The notes: generated by a model from the sequence alone, not told the origin. Shown: positions 7,368 through 16,077, numbered from the stretch's first letter. The stretch: DNA of 38,044 bases from Chloroflexota bacterium (GCA_013151415.1 JAADII010000158.1:1-38044); one strand, 5' to 3'. Numbers and translations: made by a program.

Positions 7368-8359
7368 TGGACCCGGCTTTACACAGCGTCCTACAATATC
7401 TTGATAACATCATTGCTTCAGCGCCGGTTGAGCCGAATTACGCCCAGTGTCTTTCTCAGGTTCACCACAGGGTGGCTGAAGCCGATGCCAGGGTGCTTAC
7501 TCTGCCCCTGAAAGCCTGTGAGGCCGCGGGCGCCGAGAATGCTCGCGCCATACCTGTTGCCGCCGCCTGGCATGGTTTGCGCACCGCGGCGCGGATTCTT
7601 GACGATGTGGAGGATGGGCATCACCGGGCCATGGATGGAGCGCCGCACCCAGCGGCATATCTTATCAATTTGGCGACCGGATGCATCGCTGTCGCTAATC
7701 TGGCCCTGAATCATGCAGCCTCTAAGTTGACCCCTGCTCAACGTTTAGCGTTGCTTTGGCGTTTCAACCAGACCATGGCGGTTATGGCCGGAGCGCAACA
7801 TCTGGATCTTGCAGAGAGCGGCGTCGCGACCGCAGACTCGTATTGGCGACATGTTCGCGAGAAGTCGGGCGCTTTTTTGGGCCTTGCTGTTCAAGGCGGG
7901 GCGCTATGCGCAATGGACGATGAAAAAGCCTTGGCTCGTTATTACGAATTTGGTTATAATGTGGGCGTAGCTTTGCAGCTGGTAAACGATTTTAATGGTT
8001 TTTTCACTGAAGAGCCTCTCTCCGACTTGGCTCTTGGAAAGCGTACATTGCCCATCTTTTTCATCGAAGAACAGGCGCCCTCATCGGTGAGCGGCTCGAT
8101 TCGCGTGTTGCTTGCTCGCGCGCATCATGATAGCGACGCTCGCGCTCGTATCCGACGAATAGCGCGAAGATGGGGCGCCGATGTATATATGGTGGCCGAA
8201 ATTTTGCGCCACCACGCTCAAGCGCGCCGCTCTCTTCGACCTTCGGACGATCCACACCATGTATTGAGGCGTTGGTCGAATGAAATATTAAAGATGCATA
8301 GGAGTTCTCTTGCGCATCAAATCGTCCTTCGTTCGACACTTCCCCTTCCTTCTTCTTGA
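7367..8359 (+). CDS. ComQ-like isoprenyl transferase (polyprenyl synthetase family)
   Basis: This 330-residue protein has the all-helical trans-isoprenyl diphosphate synthase fold. The first aspartate motif is intact as D79-D-V-E-D83, followed by the family's GAQHLDLAES and YWRHVREKSGAFLGLA segments. The second motif is degenerate: N207-D208-F-N-G instead of DDxxD, although the following DLALGKRTLP stretch is conserved. A weakened second motif is what one expects of ComQ, which transfers a prenyl group to a peptide rather than elongating isoprenoids. Its ATG shares one base with the stop of the Trp peptide (TGATG), so the two are translationally coupled, and its end overlaps the kinase gene by 50 bases. 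An ordinary geranylgeranyl diphosphate synthase is the alternative, but synteny argues against it. Confidence 0.85.
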   Translation: MDPALHSVLQYLDNIIASAPVEPNYAQCLSQVHHRVAEADARVLTLPLKACEAAGAENARAIPVAAAWHGLRTAARILDDVEDGHHRAMDGAPHPAAYLINLATGCIAVANLALNHAASKLTPAQRLALLWRFNQTMAVMAGAQHLDLAESGVATADSYWRHVREKSGAFLGLAVQGGALCAMDDEKALARYYEFGYNVGVALQLVNDFNGFFTEEPLSDLALGKRTLPIFFIEEQAPSSVSGSIRVLLARAHHDSDARARIRRIARRWGADVYMVAEILRHHAQARRSLRPSDDPHHVLRRWSNEILKMHRSSLAHQIVLRSTLPLPSS

Positions 8360-10757
8360 TATTGGCGTTTTACTTTTCATCGGTTACGCCGTATTTTTTC
8401 GCGTTTGGTTTCCTTACCCCGGCGTAGAAATCGAACCGCGCACCGGGGTGGTTCGGGGGGTGGCGAATGACGGCTTTTTTGCTGAATTGGGTTGGTTGTC
8501 GGGGGATCAAGCGCTCGCGGTTGGTGAAACGCCTTGGGTTAAAGCCGCGAGTTTGTATCACGGGGTGCGCGTTGGCGAAACCAACTCGTGGACCTTGCGT
8601 CGCGATGGGGAAGTGCTGGTGGTGAGCGCCCTGGCGCCCAAGCCCTTGTGGCAAGAAAGCGCTCGAAATCTGGCTCCTTTATTGGTCGCGTTCTTTTATT
8701 GGGCTGTGGCCACAATTTTGTGGTTGTTCAGCCCTGGGCATAAGATCATCCGGCTGTTTTTTCTGCTCGACCAACTTGTGGCGTTGGTGCTTGCCAGCGG
8801 AAGTTTGGCCGTCTATACGGTGCGCTGGGTGGATCCGCTTTATTATTTGGGTTACATCTTTGTGGCTCCGGTCACGCTTCATTTCTTTTCTCTCTACCCG
8901 TTGCGTCGCGATGCGCGCTACGTGAAGCGCCTTGTGCAAATCGCTTATATTGCAGCTGTTGTTCTAAGCATTCAATATGTGCTTGGGTGGGCGCTGGGCC
9001 AACGACCTTATCTCCTTTCAGACGCCTTATGGTCGCGTTTGCGCGCGTTTTTCTTTGTTGCGACCATGCTCTTGGCCTTTGGTCTGTTTGTGTGGCGATG
9101 GTTCGACGCGCCGCCTCGGGTGCGGCAGCGGCGCCGCGTCATCGCCGCGGGCGTGGCGGTGAGCATTTTGCCCATGCTCATGTTCTACTTTCTCCCATTA
9201 TTGCTCGGCGCCTCTCCGCTCGTTTCGCCTGAATGGCTCTTCCTTTCGCTCATCTTTCTCCCACTTGCCGTGGCTTATGCCTTACACAGCGGTGAATTGG
9301 GCGCGGTGGACTGGTTTCTCAACCGAACTCTGGCTCATGTTTTGCTCTTCTGCCTGGTGGCCGCGCTTTATGCAGGCCTTTTTTGGTTTCTCAACGCGGT
9401 GCTTCCCCAGAGTCCAAACCTTGTCTTGCCCATCGCCACGATTTCTGCGGTTTTATTGGCTGTGTTTTTCACGCCTTTACATCGCTTTTTGCAGCGCCAG
9501 GTGGACCGGCTATTTTACGGCGGATGGTATGACTATCACTCGGTTGTGGAGCAAACCGGAAATCGGCTGAGACAGGCCAAACACCCGCAAGAGTTGGCCG
9601 AAGTCTTGCTGGAAAACATCACCAAAAGCATGCATTTGCATTGCGCTTATTTGCTTCTCCCCACCCCCGCATCGAGCGACGAGGCCCAGCTTTTTGCTCT
9701 TGCACCGTCCGATTGCAAGCTTGCGCGTTTTTCCGGCGCGTCTTTTTCGTTGAGCAGCCCTCTTTTTCAGGCTTTGAGCCATTTCGATGCCCCGGTCGAC
9801 AACCTCACGCTGCGCGGTTGGACGCCCATCACCGCCCTCAATGAGCGCGAGCGCGCCTTGCTGCGCCATGCTCATGCTCGTTTGTGGCTGCCGGTTCATT
9901 TTTCCGATGAGGTTGCATCAGGAACCCGGCTCGCCGCGCTTATCTTGGGGCCAAAACTCGACGGTGAACCCTTCACCGATGAAGACAAAAACATCCTCAA
10001 AACCGTAGCCCGGCAAACCGCATTGATCATCGAAAATCTGCAACTATTGAGCCGCTTGCAACAACGAGAGCGCGAGCTCGAACACCTTTACAAGGACCTT
10101 ACATACACCCGTGAGGAAGAGCGCAAACGCATTGCTCGCGATTTGCACGACAACATCATTCAAAACATGCACATTGTTTACCGCCATATCAAGAACCATC
10201 GTCAGCTTCCTCCCGAAGTGGTTGACCTGCGTTTGCAGGAATCGGCTCAGTGGTTGAAGCAGACCATGAACGATGTGCGCCGCATCTGTGAAGATCTACG
10301 TCCCGCGGCTTTGGATGTGTTGGGTTTGGCCGACGCGATCCGCGCCCATGCCGAGCAATTCGCTCGCCATACCGGGATCGCTGTAGACGTGGTCATCAGC
10401 GGCAATGAACAGGCCCCATTGTCTTCGGAGACCGAAGACATGCTATTTCGCATTTTGCAAGAAGCGCTGTGGAACGTGGAAAAACATGCCCGCGCCCGGC
10501 AAGTGTGCATTCGTATGTCATTTCCCTCTCGAGACGCTCCTTCACCCGATGGACTCATCCATCTAAGCATTCAAGATGATGGCCAGGGTTTTCAGTCCAT
10601 TCCCACCCTCGAAGAATTGCTGGCGCGCAAGACATACGGCATTTTGAACATGTACGAGCGCGCCTCCATCATTGGGGGCCGACTGCGCCTTAGCTCACAG
10701 CCGGGGCGAGGAGTCCACATCGAAATCACCGCGCCGCTCAATCCTCCCTTGGTCTGA
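8310..10757 (+). CDS. ComP-like membrane histidine kinase (PDZ-like sensor, polytopic membrane domain, GAF, HisKA_3, HATPase)
   Basis: This 815-residue kinase starts at TTG 8310, set by AGGAG five bases upstream; no ATG fits. Order: TM1 (10-28); an extracytoplasmic PDZ-like segment (about 30-108, with GVVRGVANDGFFAELGWLSGD); about nine further membrane helices to residue 395; a GAF-like domain (410-580); a short coiled coil; HisKA_3 with phosphoacceptor H613 in RIARDLHDNIIQN; and HATPase_c with N-box (ALWNVEKHA), DDGQGF and YGILNMYERA. This is the layout of Bacillus ComP, which has a PDZ-like loop between its first two helices and reads prenylated ComX. It overlaps the ComQ-like gene by 50 bases. 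HisKA_3 kinases pair with NarL/LuxR regulators, matching the one at 111-764. Confidence 0.93.
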   Translation: MRIKSSFVRHFPFLLLDIGVLLFIGYAVFFRVWFPYPGVEIEPRTGVVRGVANDGFFAELGWLSGDQALAVGETPWVKAASLYHGVRVGETNSWTLRRDGEVLVVSALAPKPLWQESARNLAPLLVAFFYWAVATILWLFSPGHKIIRLFFLLDQLVALVLASGSLAVYTVRWVDPLYYLGYIFVAPVTLHFFSLYPLRRDARYVKRLVQIAYIAAVVLSIQYVLGWALGQRPYLLSDALWSRLRAFFFVATMLLAFGLFVWRWFDAPPRVRQRRRVIAAGVAVSILPMLMFYFLPLLLGASPLVSPEWLFLSLIFLPLAVAYALHSGELGAVDWFLNRTLAHVLLFCLVAALYAGLFWFLNAVLPQSPNLVLPIATISAVLLAVFFTPLHRFLQRQVDRLFYGGWYDYHSVVEQTGNRLRQAKHPQELAEVLLENITKSMHLHCAYLLLPTPASSDEAQLFALAPSDCKLARFSGASFSLSSPLFQALSHFDAPVDNLTLRGWTPITALNERERALLRHAHARLWLPVHFSDEVASGTRLAALILGPKLDGEPFTDEDKNILKTVARQTALIIENLQLLSRLQQRERELEHLYKDLTYTREEERKRIARDLHDNIIQNMHIVYRHIKNHRQLPPEVVDLRLQESAQWLKQTMNDVRRICEDLRPAALDVLGLADAIRAHAEQFARHTGIAVDVVISGNEQAPLSSETEDMLFRILQEALWNVEKHARARQVCIRMSFPSRDAPSPDGLIHLSIQDDGQGFQSIPTLEELLARKTYGILNMYERASIIGGRLRLSSQPGRGVHIEITAPLNPPLV

Positions 10758-10780
10758 AAGCATCGTAATCTCGCTAAGAG

Positions 10781-10819
10781 AAGGGGAGCGCGGAAATCCT
10801 TTCTTCCGCGCTCCCTTTT
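10781..10819 (+). terminator. rho-independent terminator closing the signalling/RiPP block
   Basis: A perfect 12-base stem (GGGAGCGCGGAA at 10784-10795 with 10804-10815), extendable by three more pairs, has an 8-base loop and is followed by TTTT. It lies 24 bases after the kinase stop and before a convergent gene. Confidence 0.9.
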
Positions 10820-10849
10820 CGCTTTATCTGTTTTCCTCAATCCGCGCCA

Positions 10850-11815
10850 TCAAGGCAACCAGGCCTTCCAGGTGGCCTCGTTGGCCTCGATCCAGGCTCG
10901 CGCGGCCTCTTCGGCCGATTTGTCCTCCAACTCGATATCGGCAATCATCTGGATCTGGTCTTCGGTGGTGTAATTGAAGTTCTTGAGGAACGTGTAGGCG
11001 TCCGGCGCGTAATCCTTCAGCCCGGCCCAGAAAATCTTGAAAAGCTCATCAGGCGGATAGCCGCAATCGATGCCGCCTTGGTCGGCCTTGGCATAACATT
11101 CATCGCTATATGGGGGCAATTCCACCTCATGCAATTCATACTTGGCGTGAACCGAGTGGGGCGTCCAGAAATAAAACAGGATGGGGTCTTGTCGGCTATA
11201 CGCCGCGTCCAGCGCGGCCAGCAGCGCCTCCTCCGAGCCGGCCACGACCACCTGCAAGTTTAGACCCAGGTTGGGGATGATTTGGTCTTCATATTGCACC
11301 CAACTGGGATCGCCGGCCAGAAACTGCCCTTTGTCACCGGTCTCGGCCGTCGCATAAAGCTTGGCCAGCTCAGGATCCTTGAACCCTTCCCATGTGGCCA
11401 AGGCGGGATATTGGTCCACCATGTACTTGGGGGTGTACCAACCGATTTTGCCCACCGGGCCGAGCAAGCCGCCGTTTTCCACCACTTTTTGACCCTCGAT
11501 ATACTCGGCCACATTCTCCGCATGTCCCGACGGCCACACCTCCAGGCTGGCGTGCAGGTCGCCGCTTGCCAGCGCGGCCCACTGCGCGTTTTCATCCACC
11601 GTGACCACCTCCACCGGATAACCGAGCTGCTCCTCCAGCAGAATCTTGGCCACGGCCACGTTCGCGGCCGAGCCCGACCAGGGATTCTCGGCCAGCTTGA
11701 TGACGGGTTTTTCCTCCTTCGGCGCGGCTCCGGGCGGCGCGCACGCAGTCGCGACTAACGCCAGCAAAACCAGCCCTCCCAGAATGAGCCACACAGGAGA
11801 TCGACGAGTTTGCAT
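10850..11815 (-). CDS. glycine betaine / proline-type ABC transporter substrate-binding lipoprotein
   Basis: This 321-residue protein has a type II signal peptide (MQTRRSPVWLILGG, then lipobox ATAC) and an OpuAC/ProX-like domain (ENPWSGSAANVAVAKILLEE near the N-terminus, GWYTPKY and FYFWTPHSVHAKYEL later). The family binds quaternary amines such as glycine betaine, choline or carnitine through an aromatic cage. The start is the ATG whose upstream GGAGG is at 11821-11825; a longer open frame upstream is non-coding leader. No permease or ATPase gene is adjacent, so the rest of the transporter must be encoded elsewhere. A strong promoter and palindrome lie about 100 bases upstream. Confidence 0.93.
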   Translation of the reverse strand: MQTRRSPVWLILGGLVLLALVATACAPPGAAPKEEKPVIKLAENPWSGSAANVAVAKILLEEQLGYPVEVVTVDENAQWAALASGDLHASLEVWPSGHAENVAEYIEGQKVVENGGLLGPVGKIGWYTPKYMVDQYPALATWEGFKDPELAKLYATAETGDKGQFLAGDPSWVQYEDQIIPNLGLNLQVVVAGSEEALLAALDAAYSRQDPILFYFWTPHSVHAKYELHEVELPPYSDECYAKADQGGIDCGYPPDELFKIFWAGLKDYAPDAYTFLKNFNYTTEDQIQMIADIELEDKSAEEAARAWIEANEATWKAWLP

Positions 11816-11898
11816 GATTTTCCTCCTTTCGAGAATGAAGAGAGGCGGCGCGGGCGGATTCCCATCCCGCATCCGGTGGAAATGGATGTTGATCTTGT

Positions 11899-11917
11899 GA
11901 TATATTAGAGATATATC
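11899..11917 (-). promoter_or_regulatory. palindromic operator at the transcription start
   Basis: GATATAT and ATATATC are separated by five bases, a perfect 7-5-7 inverted repeat. It starts two bases downstream of the -10 box and covers the expected start point near 11912, the usual place for a repressor site. The regulator is unknown. Confidence 0.55.
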
Positions 11918-11918
11918 A

Positions 11919-11946
11919 ATCATATACAATGTAACATATCTGTCAA
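11919..11946 (-). promoter_or_regulatory. sigma70 promoter of the binding-protein gene
   Basis: On the minus strand TTGACA (11946-11941) and TATGAT (11924-11919) are separated by 16 bases. The leader to the ATG at 11815 would be about 95 bases. Confidence 0.75.
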
Positions 11947-12012
11947 GAGATGGCAAGGACGAGACGCGCCTCATGGCGCGGGTGATGAGCTGGCGAAAAC
12001 GACGCCGCGCAA

Positions 12013-12041
12013 TTGACCTTTACCATCGCATCGCGTATAAT
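12013..12041 (+). promoter_or_regulatory. sigma70 promoter of the ygfZ operon
   Basis: TTGACC and TATAAT lie 17 bases apart, an almost perfect housekeeping promoter. The predicted start near 12048 gives a leader of about 30 bases. Confidence 0.85.
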
Positions 12042-12076
12042 GCGCGCATATCCTCCTCTGCATTGCATCTCCAGCT

Positions 12077-13033
12077 ATGCCTGTTTCCCCTTCCATTTCA
12101 TCGGCATACAACATGGCCCACGCGGGCGTGGTTTATTATCGCTGGCCGAATCCTGGTTTTATTCGCATCAGCGGAGACGACCGCGCCGACTTCTTGCAAC
12201 GACAGAGCACCAACGACGTGCGTTTACTCACACCCACGCGTGCGGTGACCACTGTGCTCACTTCGCCCACCGCGCGTATTTTGGATGTTCTGACCTTGCT
12301 GGATGAGGGGGACAGCATTGCGGCCACGACACTGGCGGGACGAGCCGCCAGCACCACGGCCATGCTGCAAGGGAAAATCTTTTTCATGGATAAGGTGTCG
12401 GTTCGCGATGAAAGCGCACGCGTTCACCAGGTGGATATTGAAGGCGTTGGCGTGGATGAGGTAATGCACAAGTTGGGTTTGCATCCTCTTCATCGCGATG
12501 ACGCAGTGCAAATGATGTGGGGCGGTGGAAGGCTTTGGGTGATTGGTCGCAATGGCTTAATGGGACGAGGACTCCGACTGGTGGCGTCGGCCGACGCCAC
12601 CGATGAACTCGTCGCCTGGCTCGAGGCCCAAGGGGCCGTTTCATTGACAGACGCCGCGCGCGAGGTGATGCGTATTGAAGCGCGTTTGCCCGAAGCGGAT
12701 CGCGAGCTAAGCGAAGATTACAACCCCCTGGAGGTGGGGCTGGCATGGACGGTGGCGGAAAACAAGGGCTGCTACACCGGTCAGGAAATCATTGCTCGCC
12801 AGATCACCTACGACAAGGTGACGCGGCGTTTGGTGCAGCTGGCGCTCGAGGAGCCGGTCGAGGCTCCTCTTCCCGTTTATTTGGATGGCAAACCCATCGG
12901 CCAGATTACCTCGGCCGCTGTCTCGCCCCGGCGCGGGCCTTTGGCTTTGGCCGTTCTCAAACGCCCTTATTGTGATCAGTCTGGCGCCGCTGTATTTGTT
13001 GGGCCTCGTGAGATCCCCGCGATTGTGCAATGA
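12077..13033 (+). CDS. ygfZ: YgfZ/GcvT-like folate-binding Fe-S cluster maintenance protein
   Basis: This 318-residue protein is related to the aminomethyltransferase of the glycine cleavage system. The YgfZ signature is present as KGCYTGQEIIARQ near residue 230, including the Cys needed in this family, and the N-terminus has the family stretch FIRISGDDRADFLQRQSTNDV. Family members use tetrahydrofolate to help assemble or repair Fe-S enzymes such as MiaB and lipoyl synthase. The next gene, overlapping by 4 bases (ATGA), is a lipoyl/octanoyl transferase, which fits a lipoate-related Fe-S role. ATG 12077 and ATG 12113 are both possible starts; neither has a clear ribosome binding site. Confidence 0.9.
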   Translation: MPVSPSISSAYNMAHAGVVYYRWPNPGFIRISGDDRADFLQRQSTNDVRLLTPTRAVTTVLTSPTARILDVLTLLDEGDSIAATTLAGRAASTTAMLQGKIFFMDKVSVRDESARVHQVDIEGVGVDEVMHKLGLHPLHRDDAVQMMWGGGRLWVIGRNGLMGRGLRLVASADATDELVAWLEAQGAVSLTDAAREVMRIEARLPEADRELSEDYNPLEVGLAWTVAENKGCYTGQEIIARQITYDKVTRRLVQLALEEPVEAPLPVYLDGKPIGQITSAAVSPRRGPLALAVLKRPYCDQSGAAVFVGPREIPAIVQ

Positions 13034-13902
13034 ATGGTGGACGCCCCGCTCTCTGGCGGCTCGTGATCACCCAGCCTGCGTCCGGCGCTTGGAATATGGC
13101 GGTCGATCAGGCCATCGCGCTCATGAGTGCGTCGGGCCACAGCCCCCCCACCTTACGATTTTACCAATGGCGCCCCCCAACGGTTTCCTTGGGTCGGCAT
13201 CAAGCGTTGTCTGAAATCGATCTGGCTCGCGTTCGAGAGCTTGGGTACGATTTGGTCCGGCGTCCAACGGGCGGTCGCGCGATTTTGCACATCGATGAGT
13301 TGACATATAGTATCGCCGGGCCAAAAGATGAACCCAGGTTGGCGGGCGCGGTGCTCGACTCTTATAATCGCATCAGTCAGGGGTTGGTGTTGGGTTTGCA
13401 GCGATTGGGCGTGGACGCGGTGAAAGCGCCCGCTTCTCAGCGGGCCGGCCCCGATGTGAGCGCGGTCTGTTTCGAGGTTCCCAGCGCATATGAGATTTTG
13501 GTCGCGGGCAAGAAAATCATCGGCTCGGCGCAAAGTCGTCGCGCGGGTTACATTTTGCAACATGGCTCCTTGCCTTTGCAAGGGGATGTGACGCGATTGG
13601 TCGAGGCGCTCGCTCTTTCCCCTGCAGAACGTCTCGCTTTGCGAGAAGCGGTGAGCGCTCGCGCGACGACATTGGAGGCGGTCATGGGGCGGCATGTCAG
13701 TTTTTGGGAAGCCGCCGTCGCGCTTATCGACGGCCTCACCTCGGCGCTCGACATGGAGCTTGAAGAGGGCGATCTCACGGCCGAGGAAATCGAGCTTGCG
13801 CAGCGTTTACAGCGCGAGATCTATGCCAACCCCGACTGGCTCGCCCGTCCGCGTTCGTTGAAAGAACGCGTCGACGTTCAATCGACAATTGTGCATTATT
13901 GA
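13030..13902 (+). CDS. octanoyltransferase LipM / lipoate-protein ligase A family
   Basis: This 290-residue protein has the BPL/LplA/LipB fold. Diagnostic stretches are VSLGRHQ, the RRPTGGRAILH loop (family RRxxGGxAVxH), the Cys in DVSAVCFEVPSAYE (C147), the Lys of AGKKIIGSAQSRR, and ILQHGSL. The Cys in the CFxxPS context suggests LipM (octanoyl transfer from acyl carrier protein through a Cys intermediate) rather than an ATP-using ligase, but the two cannot be separated with certainty by eye. It is translationally coupled to ygfZ by an ATGA overlap and followed two bases later by the DUF503 gene. Confidence 0.9.
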   Translation: MNGGRPALWRLVITQPASGAWNMAVDQAIALMSASGHSPPTLRFYQWRPPTVSLGRHQALSEIDLARVRELGYDLVRRPTGGRAILHIDELTYSIAGPKDEPRLAGAVLDSYNRISQGLVLGLQRLGVDAVKAPASQRAGPDVSAVCFEVPSAYEILVAGKKIIGSAQSRRAGYILQHGSLPLQGDVTRLVEALALSPAERLALREAVSARATTLEAVMGRHVSFWEAAVALIDGLTSALDMELEEGDLTAEEIELAQRLQREIYANPDWLARPRSLKERVDVQSTIVHY

Positions 13903-13904
13903 TC

Positions 13905-14189
13905 ATGGTTATTGGCTCTGCTATCATAGACCTCGACATGCCCGGCAACGCGTCGCTAAAAGACAAGCGACGCGTGGTCAAATCGATCATTGCCCGGTTG
14001 CGTCGCGACTATAACCTGGCCGCGGCCGAAGTGGACGCGCACGAGAGTTGGCGGCGCGCGGTCATCGCCATCGTTACGGTGTCCACCGATGCGGGTTATG
14101 CTCACGGACTGTTGGAAAAAGCTGTAACCGGTCTCGAAGAATCCCGTCTCGACTGCGTTTTGGCCGACTATCGCATTGAGATATGGTGA
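13905..14189 (+). CDS. DUF503 (YlxP-like) protein
   Basis: This 94-residue protein begins MVIGSAIIDLDMPGNASLKD and continues with the family stretch KRRVVKSIIARLRRDYNLAAAEVD, and a C-terminal helix and strand. DUF503/YlxP proteins are small ferredoxin-like-fold proteins usually found in the nusA-infB-rbfA region and of uncertain function. Here the gene is instead the third member of the ygfZ/lipoyl operon, starting two bases after the previous stop. Confidence 0.9.
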   Translation: MVIGSAIIDLDMPGNASLKDKRRVVKSIIARLRRDYNLAAAEVDAHESWRRAVIAIVTVSTDAGYAHGLLEKAVTGLEESRLDCVLADYRIEIW

Positions 14190-14384
14190 CCCATGTCATG
14201 CGTTTTTCCCGTCATCAGCGAAAAAGGTTCGTAAAAAACGCGCGCGCCTCATTGCGCAAGACGATGTTTTTGAAGACAACGGACGTCGGTTATTGGCCGG
14301 CCAAGGATAGAAGCGGCGGGATTCGCAATACGCAATAGCCATCATTCATTTTTCAATCTCTCGACCCTAGGAGAATATCTGACA

Positions 14385-15998
14385 ATGAAAGACGTACATC
14401 AATTTGGCGCGGCCGCCAGTCATTATGGACTGGAAAATCATGGATTGCGCAACCTGTGGGCGGCTTGGTGGAATCTCCCCAGTCCCGCACTGTATGATAC
14501 GGCTGTACGCAATCGTGAAGGCGTCACCGTGCATTTGGGGCCATTGGTGGTGCGCACGGGCCAACACACTGGTCGTTCTCCCAACGATCGTTTCATCGTG
14601 CGCGAATCCTCCTCTGAAGATAAAATCTGGTGGGGAGACGTCAATCGCCCCTTTGAGCGCGAGGCGTTTCAACGTTTGAAGGAGAAAATGCTCACCTATT
14701 TGGAGGGACGACAGGTTTTTGTTCAAGATTGTTACGCGGGCGCCGATCCCGAATACCGTCTGCCCATTCGCATTGTCACCGAAACTGCGTGGCATAATCT
14801 TTTTGCTCGCAATATGTTTATTCGCGAGTTTGATCGCGATAAACTGATGCGCCATATCCCTCAGTTCACCGTCATTCAGGTTCCCAGTTTTACGGCCACC
14901 CCAGAAGAGGACGGAACCAACTCACAGGCGTTCATCATTCTTAATTTCGCCGAACGCATGATCCTTATCGGCGGCACGGCTTATGCCGGCGAGATCAAGA
15001 AATCCATCTTTTCGGTGATGAATTATCTTATGCCTCAACGCGGGGTGTTGCCTATGCACTGTTCGGCCAATTTCGGGCCAGATGGCGATGTGGCCATCTT
15101 CTTTGGCCTTTCGGGCACAGGCAAAACCACGCTCAGCGCGGACCCAAATCGCACTTTAATCGGCGACGACGAGCATGGCTGGAGCGAGCGAGGCGTATTC
15201 AACTTTGAAGGCGGTTGTTATGCCAAGGTCATCCGGCTTTCGCCCGAAGCCGAGCCCGAGATCTATGAGACCACTCGCCGTTTTGGCACCATTTTGGAAA
15301 ATGTGGCTTACAACGCACACACTCGCCGCATTGATCTCAACGACGATTCTCTAACAGAAAACACGCGCGCGGCTTACCCCATCAGCCATATTTCCAACGC
15401 CACCCGCGATGGTCTGGGTGGGCATCCGCGCAATATCATTTTTCTCACGGCCGATGCGTTTGGCGTGTTGCCGCCCATTAGCAAGCTAACGCCCGAACAG
15501 GCCATGTATCATTTTATTAGCGGTTATACAGCCAAAGTGGCGGGCACCGAACGCGGGGTGACCGAACCGCAGGCCACCTTTAGCGCCTGTTTTGGCGCGC
15601 CCTTCTTGCCCTTGCACCCCTTCGTCTACGCGAAAATGCTGGGTGAAAAGATAGAAAAGCATAAGGTCAATGTGTGGCTTGTGAACACCGGCTGGACGGC
15701 CGGGCCTTACGGCCAGGGACGCCGCATGCCCATCGCCTACACCCGAGCCATGGTTTCCGCGGCCTTGAGCGGGCGTCTCGACGAGACCGAAACCACGCCA
15801 GATCCCATTTTTGGCGTTCATGTGCCCAAACATGTGCCAGATGTGCCCGATCAGGTGCTTTTCCCACGTCAGACATGGGCCGATGTCGACGCCTACGATG
15901 CACAAGCGCGTAAGCTGGCCGCGATGTTTCGGGAGAACTTCAAACAATACGAAGACGAAGTCGCGGCCGAGGTCGTGGCCGCGGGGCCGCAAGGCTGA
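14385..15998 (+). CDS. pckA: phosphoenolpyruvate carboxykinase (ATP)
   Basis: This 537-residue enzyme converts oxaloacetate and ATP to PEP, CO2 and ADP. Family landmarks are [18 protein letters not shown] near the N-terminus, the P-loop [16 protein letters not shown] (about residue 241), IGDDEHGW, the metal-binding region EGGCYAKVI, and [12 protein letters not shown]. Length and motifs match complete enzymes. AGGAG at 14369-14373 supports the start. It is monocistronic between a 195-base gap, in which I see only weak inverted repeats, and a stem-loop downstream. Confidence 0.98.
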   Translation: MKDVHQFGAAASHYGLENHGLRNLWAAWWNLPSPALYDTAVRNREGVTVHLGPLVVRTGQHTGRSPNDRFIVRESSSEDKIWWGDVNRPFEREAFQRLKEKMLTYLEGRQVFVQDCYAGADPEYRLPIRIVTETAWHNLFARNMFIREFDRDKLMRHIPQFTVIQVPSFTATPEEDGTNSQAFIILNFAERMILIGGTAYAGEIKKSIFSVMNYLMPQRGVLPMHCSANFGPDGDVAIFFGLSGTGKTTLSADPNRTLIGDDEHGWSERGVFNFEGGCYAKVIRLSPEAEPEIYETTRRFGTILENVAYNAHTRRIDLNDDSLTENTRAAYPISHISNATRDGLGGHPRNIIFLTADAFGVLPPISKLTPEQAMYHFISGYTAKVAGTERGVTEPQATFSACFGAPFLPLHPFVYAKMLGEKIEKHKVNVWLVNTGWTAGPYGQGRRMPIAYTRAMVSAALSGRLDETETTPDPIFGVHVPKHVPDVPDQVLFPRQTWADVDAYDAQARKLAAMFRENFKQYEDEVAAEVVAAGPQG

Positions 15999-16012
15999 TT
16001 TTGCTCGCCAAG

Positions 16013-16063
16013 GCGGGCGATGAGTTGCCGGATCGCTTGACGGGCCGTCCTCTCATCGCCCGC
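16013..16063 (+). terminator. stem-loop after pckA, terminator-like without a U-tract
   Basis: A perfect 12-base inverted repeat (GCGGGCGATGAG at 16013-16024 with 16052-16063) with a 27-base loop lies 14 bases after pckA. Only GCTTTG follows, so it is not a classical rho-independent terminator. Confidence 0.5.
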
Positions 16064-16077
16064 GCTTTGATCATCTC

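Noticed and set aside
10850-11815. Link between the betaine-binding lipoprotein and the RiPP/signalling block as a peptide receptor
   Set aside because: It is convergent, separated by a strong terminator, and its sequence matches the OpuAC/ProX quaternary-amine family rather than peptide-binding proteins.
14200-14241. GCGTTTTT / AAAAACGC inverted repeat as terminator after DUF503
   Set aside because: Eight A/T-rich pairs with a 26-base loop are too weak and there is no T-run at the correct side.
14198-14338. 46-codon basic open frame between DUF503 and pckA
   Set aside because: No ribosome binding site, unlike neighbouring codon use, and no recognisable family; likely chance.
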